Source: Alphaproteobacteria bacterium
GTDB lineage: Bacteria; Pseudomonadota; Alphaproteobacteria; Rickettsiales; VGDC01
Length of the DNA stretch: 54,266 nucleotides
Assembly (NCBI GenBank): GCA_022450665.1
Contig: JAKUPQ010000007.1
Coordinates: 1-54,266 of the forward strand
Reading direction: 5' to 3'
The notes under the pieces were generated by a model. It was given only the letters and a program-made list of their open reading frames with translations. It searched no databases and was not told the DNA's origin. Positions 43,656-52,221 of this stretch are shown one piece after another. The stretch's first letter is position 1. Each line of letters starts with the position of its first letter. Made by a program: the position numbers and the translations under genes.

Positions 43656-44861
43656 CTATGAAGAAAATTTTCCACTCGGCAAAAACCGCAGAGAAACAAG
43701 CACCATGGCGGCGCTAATCCAATAAAGATGAAACAAAATGGTCGCGCTTTGGAAGCCGTCGATCAGCATTCCAAATATTACGGGAGCCAGTGCAGTGGAA
43801 AACACCATGGCGCTGCTGAATAGTGACTTAATTGCTCCCAATTGCTTTACCCCATAGCGTTCTGCCAGATAGCTACCACGGGCAGAATGGGTGCAGCCAG
43901 CGCTAAGCGCAGTTGCCAACATAAATATTGGCAGCATCACAGGGTGGCCAATCATCGCCAATAATAGCGATGCCACCATAAAGGGCAGCAAAAACCAGCG
44001 TAGTACTTTTACCGCACCCAGCCTATCTACGACATCGCCTGCAAGCAACCCTGCCACCGCATGTCCTACACCAAACACCATCAGGCTGATTGCATAAAGC
44101 TGAAGCGTAAAGCCCAGATCTTCCATCACCCATTTTTGATGGAAAGTAATGCCCGTTATTAAAAAAGGCATCAGCATATTCGCCACCAGCAACAGCCATA
44201 AGGCGGGGTCTCTTAGCAAATGACGCAACTTGGTCTGCGCTTGCGTGGCAACTTCCAGTGCATCGGGCAACTCCAATGCCTTGGACGGCGTTAACCACAG
44301 CATTAGCGGCAACGCACAGCAGATATACATTATACCAAATGCCAGCCATGCATCTTGCCAGTGCAGCGCCACCAATACAAATGTAAACAGCAGGGGCAGC
44401 ACCACTTCTCCCAATGGTTGACCAAGGGCAGTCAGGCTTAGACTTTTGCCACGCCCCACTTCTATTTCTCGCGCAGTTACGGTGCTTGCCATATGGGTAA
44501 TAACCCCCTGCCCATGAAACCGCACCAGCCATAGCCCCACAATAAACATCGGCAGGCTGGTGGCGAAGGCAATACACATGCACCCCGCAGCCAAAGCCAG
44601 ACATACATATGCCACATAAGGGCGGAGCCGAACCTTATCTACCACATGCCCCAGCGCTAATAACGCCACAGCGCTGGCAAGGGTAATGGCGCTATATATG
44701 CCGCCAAACTCAACATTGCTCAGCTCGAATGCAGTTTGAAAATACTCGCCGTAGAGTCCAATAAAATATGTTTGGCCAAAATTAGAAAAAAACGTCGCCA
44801 GAAAGCCAAAGGCAATCACAACCGGATAACGACGGATTATAGTGAGATATGAAGCGATCAT
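43656..44861 (-). CDS. MFS transporter
   Basis: This 401-aa major facilitator superfamily carrier has about twelve predicted membrane helices in two six-helix halves. The N-terminal half carries TYFIGLYGEYFQTAFELSN-like loop sequence after helix 1 (a feature of some nitrate/sugar and CynX-like MFS proteins) and DKVRLRPY in the loop between helices 2 and 3, matching the family's basic loop. Substrate cannot be inferred. It is monocistronic, with the dnaK promoter region downstream of its stop and a divergent flavodoxin gene upstream. Confidence 0.85.
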   Translation of the reverse strand: MIASYLTIIRRYPVVIAFGFLATFFSNFGQTYFIGLYGEYFQTAFELSNVEFGGIYSAITLASAVALLALGHVVDKVRLRPYVAYVCLALAAGCMCIAFATSLPMFIVGLWLVRFHGQGVITHMASTVTAREIEVGRGKSLSLTALGQPLGEVVLPLLFTFVLVALHWQDAWLAFGIMYICCALPLMLWLTPSKALELPDALEVATQAQTKLRHLLRDPALWLLLVANMLMPFLITGITFHQKWVMEDLGFTLQLYAISLMVFGVGHAVAGLLAGDVVDRLGAVKVLRWFLLPFMVASLLLAMIGHPVMLPIFMLATALSAGCTHSARGSYLAERYGVKQLGAIKSLFSSAMVFSTALAPVIFGMLIDGFQSATILFHLYWISAAMVLVSLRFLPSGKFSS

Positions 44862-44972
44862 GCTTCACGCATACCACGTTTAAAATCGATTGTAATCACA
44901 ACGATGATAGAATCTTAATGCTGCTTTTGCCAAAACTCTCTTATTAAAACACCTTATCCATTGGAGAGTATT

Positions 44973-45584
44973 ATGACTTTCACCATTACCGCCCTCAACT
45001 GTACATTAAAACGCGATAACTCCCCCTCTTCTACGGATTTGCTACTGCAACAGGTATTGGACGAGTTTAAAGATTTCGCCGGAGCCAGTGGAGAAATTAT
45101 CCGCATGTCGCAACTCACCATCCATCCGGGTGTTTCTTCCGATGAAGGAGACGGCGACGAATGGCCAAAAATCCGCCAAAAGATTGTCGATTCCGATGTA
45201 CTACTGGTCGGCACACCCATTTGGATGGGACAGCCATCCAGCATCTGCAAACGCGTGCTGGAGCGCTTGGATGCATTTTTGGGCGAGACCGATGAAAACG
45301 GGCATTTTCCCAGCTATGGCAAATGCGCCGCAGCAGTAGTTGTGGGTAATGAAGATGGGGCACATCACAGCTCGGCAGAGATTTTTCAAGCGCTCAACGA
45401 TGTAGGATTTACCATTGCCCCCAACGCGGTAAGCTACTGGGTAGGCGAGGCAATGCAAGGCACTGATTATAAAGATTTAGAACATAAACCACGCACCGTT
45501 ACAAAAGCCACTAAAATGCTAGTGCAAAACACTGCGCATTTGGTAGGTAGAATGAAAAACGCCCCTTTCCCGAAAATGACCTGA
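44973..45584 (+). CDS. Flavodoxin-fold NAD(P)H-dependent reductase
   Basis: This 203-aa flavodoxin-like/NADPH-dependent FMN reductase family member opens ITALNCTLKRDNSPSST, a phosphate-binding loop for FMN. DVLLVGTPIWMGQPSSICK (about residues 73-91) is the conserved middle motif, with KCAAAVVVGNEDGAHHSS after it. The ATG at 44973 has GGAG about 6 bases upstream; the frame is open four codons further. It probably reduces FMN or a quinone; the substrate is unknown. It is monocistronic. Confidence 0.82.
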   Translation: MTFTITALNCTLKRDNSPSSTDLLLQQVLDEFKDFAGASGEIIRMSQLTIHPGVSSDEGDGDEWPKIRQKIVDSDVLLVGTPIWMGQPSSICKRVLERLDAFLGETDENGHFPSYGKCAAAVVVGNEDGAHHSSAEIFQALNDVGFTIAPNAVSYWVGEAMQGTDYKDLEHKPRTVTKATKMLVQNTAHLVGRMKNAPFPKMT

Positions 45585-45701
45585 GTTATAATGATGCATA
45601 ATTTCAAACATTGCGAATCAAATAATACCGGCTAAATAAGGTCGCGTAGGATAGTACCTTTGCTGGCTTGACTTGCAATACACGTGTGCAAGAAATAAAG
45701 G

Positions 45702-45778
45702 TGGTAGGGGCAGAGGGACTTGAACCCCCGACAAAGGCGTTATGAGCGCCCTGCTCTAACCAACTGAGCTATGCCCCC
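45702..45778 (-). tRNA. tRNA with CAT anticodon (Ile2 or elongator Met)
   Basis: This 77-nt tRNA includes an encoded CCA (45702-45704). Acceptor stem GGGGGCA/TGCCCCT (one G-T end pair), D-arm TAGCTCAGTTGGTTAGAGCA, anticodon loop CTCATAA giving CAT, T-arm GTTCAAG. It lacks initiator features. The anticodon stem beginning AGGGCG and closing with a G-T pair resembles tRNA-Ile2, whose C34 is changed to lysidine by TilS; elongator Met is the alternative. Confidence 0.95.
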
Positions 45779-45862
45779 GTAGATAAACCTATAGGAATGC
45801 TTCTTTTACTAGCAAAACGCTGACAAAAAAGAAATGAAAAATGCAGAAAAAACTATATGTGT

Positions 45863-46141
45863 TTATTCATCCGGCCATTTGCAATAGAAAAATCCGTTAC
45901 TCCAGCCTTGATTATACAGATTATTATCGATCATCTCCGGACGCTTTTTAAACCCATAAAGCACTTTATAGAAGCCGGGAGATTGCGACAATTTACTGTC
46001 GCATCCATCTTGCCAGCCAAGCTGATAATCGGGTGGGCCTTCGGGTTTTTCGATGTAATAGGGTAAGGGACGGCAACCAATGGCCACAGTAGCGCACAAG
46101 GCAACCACAGACCATTTACAAATCTTCATAATAGGAGGCAT
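45863..46141 (-). CDS. Small predicted lipoprotein
   Basis: This 92-aa protein has an N-terminal signal peptide ending in a lipobox (VAIGC, Cys23), so it is likely a lipoprotein. The mature part is rich in aromatic residues with YQLGWQDGCDS and NNLYNQGWSNGFFYCK, two G-W-x-x-G repeats that may form a small fold. Two extra cysteines (in DGCDS and FYCKW) could pair. GGA lies about 8 bases before the ATG at 46141; a second ATG at 46129 is possible. Family not recognised. Confidence 0.7.
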   Translation of the reverse strand: MPPIMKICKWSVVALCATVAIGCRPLPYYIEKPEGPPDYQLGWQDGCDSKLSQSPGFYKVLYGFKKRPEMIDNNLYNQGWSNGFFYCKWPDE

Positions 46142-46163
46142 AAAGGATTTCCGTCTTCAAAAA

Positions 46164-46343
46164 TTACGCGGCAGTGGATTTTTCCTGCACCTTATCACTT
46201 ACTTCTTCTATAAGTGGGAGTAAAGCACCGATTGAAACACCATCACTTTTCATAAGTAGCTTCATGATGGGATCATCGATCATATCTTTAATTTCCGGCT
46301 CTTCACCACGGCGGGTGTAGTCAACCTTTATTGCGTCTGCCAT
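46164..46343 (-). CDS. Small acidic protein of unknown function (59 aa)
   Basis: This 59-aa protein begins MADAIKVDYTRRGEEP and ends VQEKSTAA, with helices predicted around MIDDPIMKLLMKSD and LLPLIEEVSDK. A perfect AAAGGAGG lies 5 bases before the ATG, the best ribosome binding site in this part of the window, which strongly suggests it is expressed. It is 22 bp upstream of the lipoprotein gene in the same direction and may form an operon with it. No family recognised. Confidence 0.72.
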   Translation of the reverse strand: MADAIKVDYTRRGEEPEIKDMIDDPIMKLLMKSDGVSIGALLPLIEEVSDKVQEKSTAA

Positions 46344-46609
46344 GACGGCCTCCTTTTATCATGCATCTTTTTTTATAGTTTTTGCCTGCGGGGTATAAAT
46401 TTTCGATAAGCGGCAAAATTTATTTTTACATGCGCTATGTTGCGCTTTGGTTATGTAATGCCAACCGTTCTGGGTTGCAACCTTTTATGCCTTTATTTTT
46501 GCCTATTCTAGCCGCAATTGCATAAAATGTAAAGCAATGCCCATGCTGCATTGCGGCGAAAGTTTTGGCATTGCAGCATGTTAGCCATCATGCATGGTGA
46601 GGTTAATGT
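46344..46609 (-). other. Intergenic region with alternative hairpins
   Basis: The region lies downstream of coq7. A 13-bp stem with one mismatch (46542-46554 with 46568-46580) is built from CATGCTGCA-type arms. A competing pairing exists between GCAATGCC (46534-46541) and GGCATTGC (46567-46574). No T-run follows on the minus strand. It may end or stabilise the coq7 transcript. No gene was found in the rest. Confidence 0.5.
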
Positions 46610-47152
46610 TTAAAATCGCTTACTTAGCCATATGGCAGTGCGCGTTGCGCCAGAAATAGCGGCACTTAAAACATCATAAAAGGGTGTATGTTCTGCCCCA
46701 TGTTGCAGGCCTATATCATGATGCTCCATTTCTTCAGCACGAAATTGGCTGATAGTAGCTTTCAAATCAGCCTCCTCAGGGGGAAGCTGGGTTTCCTGTT
46801 CGCCATAATGCTCGGCAATCACTTGCTCTACCGCTACTGTACACGCCATTGCAGCGCGCTCTCCCATAAGGGCTGTGCCCGCGCCCATGGCATATCCTAG
46901 CACATGCCATAGTGGCATCAGCACCGTTGGGCGCACATTGCGTTGCTGCATCAAAGCTTCAAACCGCTCCAGATGTGCGGTTTCCTGATCGGCCATATGC
47001 TGAATAGTGGGTGCAGAGGGGTGATTGCGCAATACTGCCAACTGCCCCGCATAAATGCGTTGCGCGCCATACTCTCCTGCATGATCCACGCGAATCACTT
47101 CTTGAATAAGCGCATCAGCAGTCTTTTCACCTGGCAGCGGGCGATACGTCAT
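46610..47152 (-). CDS. coq7: COQ7, 2-octaprenyl-3-methyl-6-methoxybenzoquinol hydroxylase
   Basis: This 180-aa di-iron carboxylate hydroxylase performs the late ring hydroxylation of ubiquinone. Iron ligands sit in IRVDHAGEYGAQRIY (about residues 20-34), DQETAHLERFE, AVEQVIAEHYGE and FRAEEMEHHDIG; all the E and ExxH motifs are present. The ATG at 47152 (AAGG 6 bases upstream) is preferred to the longer frame from 47206, which lies inside dsbB; even so it overlaps dsbB by 26 bp. It is last in a deaminase-dsbB-coq7 run. It implies aerobic ubiquinone synthesis. Confidence 0.93.
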   Translation of the reverse strand: MTYRPLPGEKTADALIQEVIRVDHAGEYGAQRIYAGQLAVLRNHPSAPTIQHMADQETAHLERFEALMQQRNVRPTVLMPLWHVLGYAMGAGTALMGERAAMACTVAVEQVIAEHYGEQETQLPPEEADLKATISQFRAEEMEHHDIGLQHGAEHTPFYDVLSAAISGATRTAIWLSKRF

Positions 47153-47657
47153 GAGACACCTTCGGTTTTTGAGTGAGTGCAAGCGCCACAATAACCGCAC
47201 ATGCAAAAGAGTATAATGCGTTCCAGCCAGCCATAGACAGCCCTAACACCCGTATGGCTGGCTCTACACAGGATACGCTGGCGGCCTGCTGAATTTGCTT
47301 GAGAATCTCGGCGGCAGTCATGTTGGGGTTAATCCCGCTGGAGCATGAGCTAGGCCCTTCCCACCATTGCCATTCTACGCCTGCATGAAAAGCGCCCAAA
47401 CCAGCCCCAACAAAAAACGTTGCAGCGCATAGCCATACCAATGGACGTGCCATTTTAGGGACAAACCATGCCAGCAACGCCAATAAAATAACTACTGCAA
47501 AGGGTATGCGCTGCCAAAAACACATTTCACATGGACGCAACCCAAATCCATACTCGGCAATATAGGCCAGCGCCAATGCAGCTACCGCCATAATAAATGC
47601 CATCAACCCCGTATAGCGAGGTGGGTCAGGTGCTATCCATGCCAAGGCTGATCGCAT
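47127..47657 (-). CDS. dsbB: Disulfide bond formation protein DsbB
   Basis: This 176-aa inner-membrane protein with four helices reoxidises DsbA using quinone. The first periplasmic pair is CEMC in the LRPCEMCFWQRIP motif (about residues 42-54), the second loop has SSCSSG and SVSCVEP cysteines. Its ATG overlaps the deaminase stop by one base (TAATG). Its presence fits the cysteine-paired VirB2 units in the T4SS locus and the lipoprotein at 45863, though that link is inference. Confidence 0.93.
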   Translation of the reverse strand: MRSALAWIAPDPPRYTGLMAFIMAVAALALAYIAEYGFGLRPCEMCFWQRIPFAVVILLALLAWFVPKMARPLVWLCAATFFVGAGLGAFHAGVEWQWWEGPSSCSSGINPNMTAAEILKQIQQAASVSCVEPAIRVLGLSMAGWNALYSFACAVIVALALTQKPKVSHDVSPAAR

Positions 47658-48550
47658 TAATACAACACCTTATTCTGATCGTTAAACCATTTACCAAAGG
47701 TCGCCAGTGTTTGCTGCAAGGTTTCATGGTGCTCGAATTGCTCCATGGGAATACGACGTTGCTGCATATGCGTCATCGGCAAGGCAATATCCAGATAAAT
47801 CAATTCCGGGTGGTGGCGGCTGCGTTCCGCGCCTTCCCAGCTAAACGTATCTAAGCAATGAATATGTGCAATATGCGCCCAGCGCGCTGCTGTATAACCC
47901 AATGGATGCACGGTTTTACGGGTTATTAATGTGCAACCTTCGGGCAAATGAAAATTATCTACCGCTGCACATGCCTTTCCAATAGCAATTACCGAAGGAA
48001 TCGCGGTAGGGTCGTCCACATTTCCTTGCACTGCCTTGGCCGTAGCAAGCACCTTACCCTGCGCATCAATTACCGCCGCATCTGCGTTGGTTAAATGCTC
48101 TGAAGAAGCAATACGCTCAATAGGCAATGTTCTGAAATCCACACTCATTTCTTCATAAATAGCATCATCGGCAAATCCAATATTTGCCGCATCTTTGCGG
48201 GTATTACCAAAAATAATGCGCTCCACACCGGCGGCGTATGCCCCTGCCAGGCACATGGGGCAGCACTCGCAGGAAGTAACCAGTGTTGCGCCTTTTAAAT
48301 GCCAGAACCCCTGATTTTTCCCCGCATCGCGCAGCGCCTGCATTTCTGCATGGCAACTTGGATCGTGGTTATGCACCACTTCATTGCGACCTTCGCCCAA
48401 AATGCTGCCATCTGCCGCAAGAATAACCGATCCGAACGGTCCACCATGGGTATTTTGCGCCGCCAGCATATCTGCCCGTATCATGGCATTACGAATAGCT
48501 TTTTCTTCTGTCATAATCATAGAAGCGGGTTTCATCGCAGGGCTGTTCAT
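47657..48550 (-). CDS. Nucleoside/base deaminase with a degenerate second deaminase domain
   Basis: This 297-aa protein has an N-terminal zinc deaminase domain (about residues 15-150): H67-A-E69 in SCHAEMQAL and CCPMC (C97 and C100 are ligands), in the guanine deaminase/TadA-like family. The second half (about residues 155-250) aligns without gaps over 25 residues (88-112 against 206-230: TLVTSCECCPMC against TLITRKTVHPLG), but its zinc ligands are replaced (H67 to I184, E69 to S186, C97 to H215, C100 to G218). It is thus a tandem fold with one dead domain, an arrangement known from E. coli cytidine deaminase. Substrate unknown. AGGAA lies 8 bases before the ATG. Confidence 0.85.
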   Translation of the reverse strand: MNSPAMKPASMIMTEEKAIRNAMIRADMLAAQNTHGGPFGSVILAADGSILGEGRNEVVHNHDPSCHAEMQALRDAGKNQGFWHLKGATLVTSCECCPMCLAGAYAAGVERIIFGNTRKDAANIGFADDAIYEEMSVDFRTLPIERIASSEHLTNADAAVIDAQGKVLATAKAVQGNVDDPTAIPSVIAIGKACAAVDNFHLPEGCTLITRKTVHPLGYTAARWAHIAHIHCLDTFSWEGAERSRHHPELIYLDIALPMTHMQQRRIPMEQFEHHETLQQTLATFGKWFNDQNKVLY

Positions 48551-48697
48551 GGGTAGTTCCTTTGCAAGTAATTTTACGTTTGTTATACCTTAGCCTGCCT
48601 TACGTCACAAGCGTAACCGCACAGGGTGCCGTTTGATATGCAAATTTTCTTGACCTTGGGATAACAGATGTATAAATTGCGCGCTTCTATGCACTGT

Positions 48698-48784
48698 GCC
48701 CCAGTGGTGGAATTGGTAGACGCGGTAGATTCAAAATCTACTGTCCGCGAGGACGTGCTGGTTCGAGTCCGGCCTGGGGTACCA
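48698..48784 (+). tRNA. tRNA-Leu (CAA)
   Basis: This 87-nt class II tRNA has an encoded CCA. Acceptor stem GCCCCAG/CTGGGGT, a D-arm GGTGGAATTGGTAGACGC typical of Leu, anticodon loop TTCAAAA giving CAA, a long variable arm (TGTCCGCGAGGACGT), and GGTTCGAGTCC in the T-arm. It reads UUG codons. It lies 31 bp before the MATE gene. Confidence 0.97.
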
Positions 48785-48815
48785 TATTATTTCCTTAGCA
48801 TTAAAAGTATTCGCT

Positions 48816-50201
48816 GTGAAACCGGCCAAACCCGCACTGCTTGCAAATGATGCATGGCGGCACGAGCTACGTGCCACCTTTGCCTTGGCGTGGCCGCTGA
48901 TCATTGCACAACTTGCCCAAATCGCATTTTTCACTACCGATGTTGTGATGATGGGCTGGCTTGGCGCAGAATATCTGGCCGCAGGAACGCTTGCGACCTC
49001 CTTTTTTCACCCCTTTATTGTATTAACATTTGGCATTCTTACAGCGGTTTCGCCCTTGGTAGCGCAGGCAATTGGCCGCCGCAATTTTCGGCAGGTGCGC
49101 CGCGCCACTCGACAGGGGTTATGGGTGGCATTAATTCTCAGCGCTATGCTCATTCCTTTTTTATGGCACATAAAGGCAATGTTACTACTACTCGGCCAAA
49201 ACCCCGAGGCCGCAGATATGGCAGAATCCTATGCGCATTATGCAGTCTGGTCATACATCCCCATGCTGCTATTCACCGTATTTAGGTGTTTTTTATCTTC
49301 GCACAGCAACACCTCGGTTATTTTATGGATAACGCTTATGGGGGTAGCCGCAAATGCGCTGGGTAATTATGCATTGATGTTTGGCAATTGGGGGTTGCCA
49401 CGAATGGAGCTAGAAGGTGCGGGCATTACCACAACCGTAGTAAATTTCCTTATGCTGGGTATGATTGCTTATTATGTCCTCAAACATCACCGCCGCTATC
49501 GACGCTATCATTTGTTAGGGCGCTTTTGGCGGCCAGACTGGTCAAAATTCCGCGAAATCTGGCGGGTGGGAACGCCCATTGGTCTCATGTATATGATAGA
49601 GGTGGGGCTATTTGCTACAGCAGCAATTCTTATGGGCTGGCTTGGCACTGACGAACTTGCCGCTCATGCGGTGGCGCTGCAATGCGCGGCAATTGCCTTT
49701 ATGATTCCATTAGGGCTAAGTCAGGCGACCACGGTACGTGTGGGCATGGCGTTTGGCCAACACAACCGCCCCGCTATCCGCATTGCTGGGTGGGTGTCGG
49801 TTGTTGTTGGCATTGGTTTTATGTGTGTGACTTGCCTGTTATTCTGGCTGCTGCCCGAACATATAATTGGCCTGTTTCTCGATCCTGAAAAACCCGCCAA
49901 TCAACGGCCTTATCGCTTAGCCATTGGCTTCTTGGGTGTGGCAGCATTATTTCAATTGGCCGATGGCGCTCAGGTAGTATCAGCTGCTGCATTGCGCGGA
50001 CTTAATGACACAGCTATGCCAATGATTATCGCCTTATTATGCTATTGGGGAATTGGTTTTCCGGTCGCATATTACTGCGGATTTATATTGCAACTGGGTG
50101 GTCAGGGTATCTGGTATGGGCTCGCCGCAGGGCTGGCCTTTGCGGCCGTGGTGCTATGCACCCGCTTTGCCCTGCACGAACGCTTCTTAAAACTCACTTG
50201 A
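48816..50201 (+). CDS. MATE family multidrug/Na+ efflux pump
   Basis: This 461-aa carrier has twelve predicted membrane helices in two halves of the MATE fold. Typical motifs: ALAWPLIIAQLAQIAFFTTD at the start (first helix, with a family D), MMGWLGAEYLAAGTLATS in helix 2, and the matching second-half GWLGTDELAAHAVALQ. It probably exports cationic drugs or a metabolite, driven by Na+ or H+. GTG start without a clear ribosome binding site. Substrate not predictable from sequence. Confidence 0.93.
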   Translation: MKPAKPALLANDAWRHELRATFALAWPLIIAQLAQIAFFTTDVVMMGWLGAEYLAAGTLATSFFHPFIVLTFGILTAVSPLVAQAIGRRNFRQVRRATRQGLWVALILSAMLIPFLWHIKAMLLLLGQNPEAADMAESYAHYAVWSYIPMLLFTVFRCFLSSHSNTSVILWITLMGVAANALGNYALMFGNWGLPRMELEGAGITTTVVNFLMLGMIAYYVLKHHRRYRRYHLLGRFWRPDWSKFREIWRVGTPIGLMYMIEVGLFATAAILMGWLGTDELAAHAVALQCAAIAFMIPLGLSQATTVRVGMAFGQHNRPAIRIAGWVSVVVGIGFMCVTCLLFWLLPEHIIGLFLDPEKPANQRPYRLAIGFLGVAALFQLADGAQVVSAAALRGLNDTAMPMIIALLCYWGIGFPVAYYCGFILQLGGQGIWYGLAAGLAFAAVVLCTRFALHERFLKLT

Positions 50202-50220
50202 ATACGGCTATTGTCCGTAA

Positions 50221-50553
50221 TTAGGCAGCGCGACGCGATTCACCGCCCACCTCACGGCAGTGATCAGCACATTTGCGGCATATTTCCGCACAGCGCTTCA
50301 TTTCTCTGCTGTCAAAATCATCGCAGCTATCGGCGCAGGCATCGCATACTTCGGCGCAAGCTTGTGCTACAGCAGCAGCATGGGCAGAGTTACGATGCAT
50401 AAAATCTGCACTGGTCTGGCATAGCTGAATACAATCCATTAGCAATTTCACATGCTGTTGTTCCACATGGTTTCCACCTTCTTCAAGGCAATGATTTACA
50501 AGCGTATCGAGGCACACATCATGGCATTCATGACAAATATCACGTTGGGTCAT
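50221..50553 (-). CDS. Four-helix bundle copper-binding protein (DUF326-like)
   Basis: This 110-aa Cys-rich protein has the spaced cysteines (CHECHDVC, CIQLCQ, CAEVCDACADSC, CAEICRKCADHC) of the four-helix-bundle copper-storage family related to Csp. It should bind several Cu(I) ions inside the bundle through Cys, buffering copper; cytoplasmic, as no signal peptide is seen. The ATG at 50553 has AAAGGAT about 8 bases upstream; the open frame runs further but not convincingly. It ends 20 bp from the convergent MATE gene. A divergent DUF2459 gene lies upstream. Confidence 0.85.
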   Translation of the reverse strand: MTQRDICHECHDVCLDTLVNHCLEEGGNHVEQQHVKLLMDCIQLCQTSADFMHRNSAHAAAVAQACAEVCDACADSCDDFDSREMKRCAEICRKCADHCREVGGESRRAA

Positions 50554-50703
50554 AATTGATATCCTTTGTTGGAAATGTTGATAGGAAGCCCAACGTGCCC
50601 CAAGGCAGTTCAGGTTAAAATCAGCAGCAGGGGTAGAAAACATAAATTCTGCACAAGATCATTTCATATGGCAAATTTTGCCACAATACGCTACATCAGG
50701 CCT

Positions 50704-51351
50704 ATGAAGAAACTCATTGTAATTTGCGTTGTAATATTTGGGATATATGCGGCATTATTGGCAGCAAATCCCTCGCGTCAAAGTTATGTGGCTGGCCTTA
50801 AAAATCAGCAAACGCAAGAAATATGGGTTAATAGCAATGGCTGGCATACTGGTATTATTGTGCCTATCGCCCGCATACCACAAAATTTATTGCCCGAAAA
50901 AACCGCCTTTTCCGATAATATATTTTTGGAAATGGGCTGGGGTGATGCCGGATTTTATCAAGCCGAGGAAATCACCACCGTTATGGCGCTTAGGGCATTA
51001 TTTTCGCCCTCACCCTCTGTAGTACATCTCGTAGGGTTCAATGCCGCTCCTGCTGAATATTTTCCAGCGGCGCGGGTAATACGTCTGCACATAACTCAAG
51101 AAGGGTTTATACGCTTGATGAAATTCATGGATGCCAGTATTTCCCGCGCTCCTTCCATTGCGCTACACCGGCAGGAAGGTTTATACGGAAACAGTCGGTT
51201 TTATGCAGGCAGTGGCACTTATAGCGTTGTCCATACCTGCAATCACTGGGCGGCGGATGGTTTAAAAACAGCCGGAATTCCACTCACTCCATGGTATGCC
51301 GCTACATCTGGCGCGCTCATGTGGCAATTGCAACGCTATGCCGCGCATTAA
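50704..51351 (+). CDS. DUF2459-family protein
   Basis: This 215-aa protein begins with a membrane anchor or signal segment (KKLIVICVVIFGIYAALLAA) and then the DUF2459 domain: VNSNGWHTGIIVP, LEMGWGDAGFYQA, and the C-terminal VHTCNHWAADGLKTAGIP, with conserved His and Cys residues suggesting a papain-like or NlpC-type fold. The family lacks an established function. The ATG at 50704 is preferred to the longer frame from 50566 because AGG precedes it and the anchor starts there. Periplasmic. Confidence 0.85.
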   Translation: MKKLIVICVVIFGIYAALLAANPSRQSYVAGLKNQQTQEIWVNSNGWHTGIIVPIARIPQNLLPEKTAFSDNIFLEMGWGDAGFYQAEEITTVMALRALFSPSPSVVHLVGFNAAPAEYFPAARVIRLHITQEGFIRLMKFMDASISRAPSIALHRQEGLYGNSRFYAGSGTYSVVHTCNHWAADGLKTAGIPLTPWYAATSGALMWQLQRYAAH

Positions 51352-51353
51352 TG

Positions 51354-52130
51354 TTAAGCAAAAACATCGCGCACGGTTTCTAATTTTTTATAAAGAGCAT
51401 CGGGCATATTCACAGCGATCAAGCCGCTGCCATAAAGCCCTCGCACCGATTCCGGGTCACAAAACTGTATTTGCTGATGCCATAATTGCGGCAAACCCAT
51501 TTGCTCTAAAGCTTCTATCATAGGCACATGGTTATTTGCTTTCAGCATGGGATACCACAGTAATTGCACCGCTTGCGGCCAGTGTTCTGCCATATATTCC
51601 ACATATTCTGCCGCTAGCATGTATTCGCTTTTCACTTCAAAGCTTGGGTCGATTAATACCAATCCGTTTTGTGGCACAGGGGGGCATAGCTTCGATGATC
51701 CGTCATAGCCATCATAATGCTGGATACGGATATTGCGTGCTTGCAGGTTTTTTTCTAACGCACGCACTTCTGCAGGGTGCAGTTCAAATAAATGCATACG
51801 GTCATCGCTACGCAACAGATTTTCGGCAATGAACGGCGATCCTGGATAAGAGTCTTCTCCATAGCGGCCGCGTATTTGCCGCAACACCACGCCCAAGGGC
51901 TGGTCTGCAAGTTTTTTCTGCTCCATCAAGCGCACAATGCCGCTGGCAGCTTCACCGGTTTTTTGCGCTTCCACAGAATTAATCCGATACATCCCGCGTC
52001 CACTATGCGTGTCCATAAAGGTGATGCGTGGAAAACGCTCGGTTAAATATTGCAAAACATGCACTAAAACCGCATGCTTATGTACATCTGCCAAGCTTCC
52101 AGCGTGATAGGCGTGTTGATAGGATAACAC
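51354..52130 (-). CDS. rlmJ: 23S rRNA (adenine-N6) methyltransferase RlmJ
   Basis: This 258-aa RlmJ (DUF519/YhiR) family member methylates A2030 of 23S rRNA in E. coli. N-terminal LSYQHAYHAGSLADVHKH is diagnostic; DTHSGRGMY binds AdoMet; the catalytic motif reads DPSFE instead of the usual DPPYE (about residues 161-165), a conservative variant. The GTG at 52130 is chosen because it starts one residue before LSYQ as in RlmJ and GGAG lies about 7 bases upstream; a TTG at 52148 is possible. It ends 2 bp from the DUF2459 stop, convergent. Confidence 0.9.
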   Translation of the reverse strand: MLSYQHAYHAGSLADVHKHAVLVHVLQYLTERFPRITFMDTHSGRGMYRINSVEAQKTGEAASGIVRLMEQKKLADQPLGVVLRQIRGRYGEDSYPGSPFIAENLLRSDDRMHLFELHPAEVRALEKNLQARNIRIQHYDGYDGSSKLCPPVPQNGLVLIDPSFEVKSEYMLAAEYVEYMAEHWPQAVQLLWYPMLKANNHVPMIEALEQMGLPQLWHQQIQFCDPESVRGLYGSGLIAVNMPDALYKKLETVRDVFA

Positions 52131-52221
52131 CCGACTACTCCACTCCAATAAACCAATTGTTTCTTTATATCTGTGCTCCCATCCTTAACGAAATATTTTA
52201 AATAAAGCAAAGCTTGTTCCC

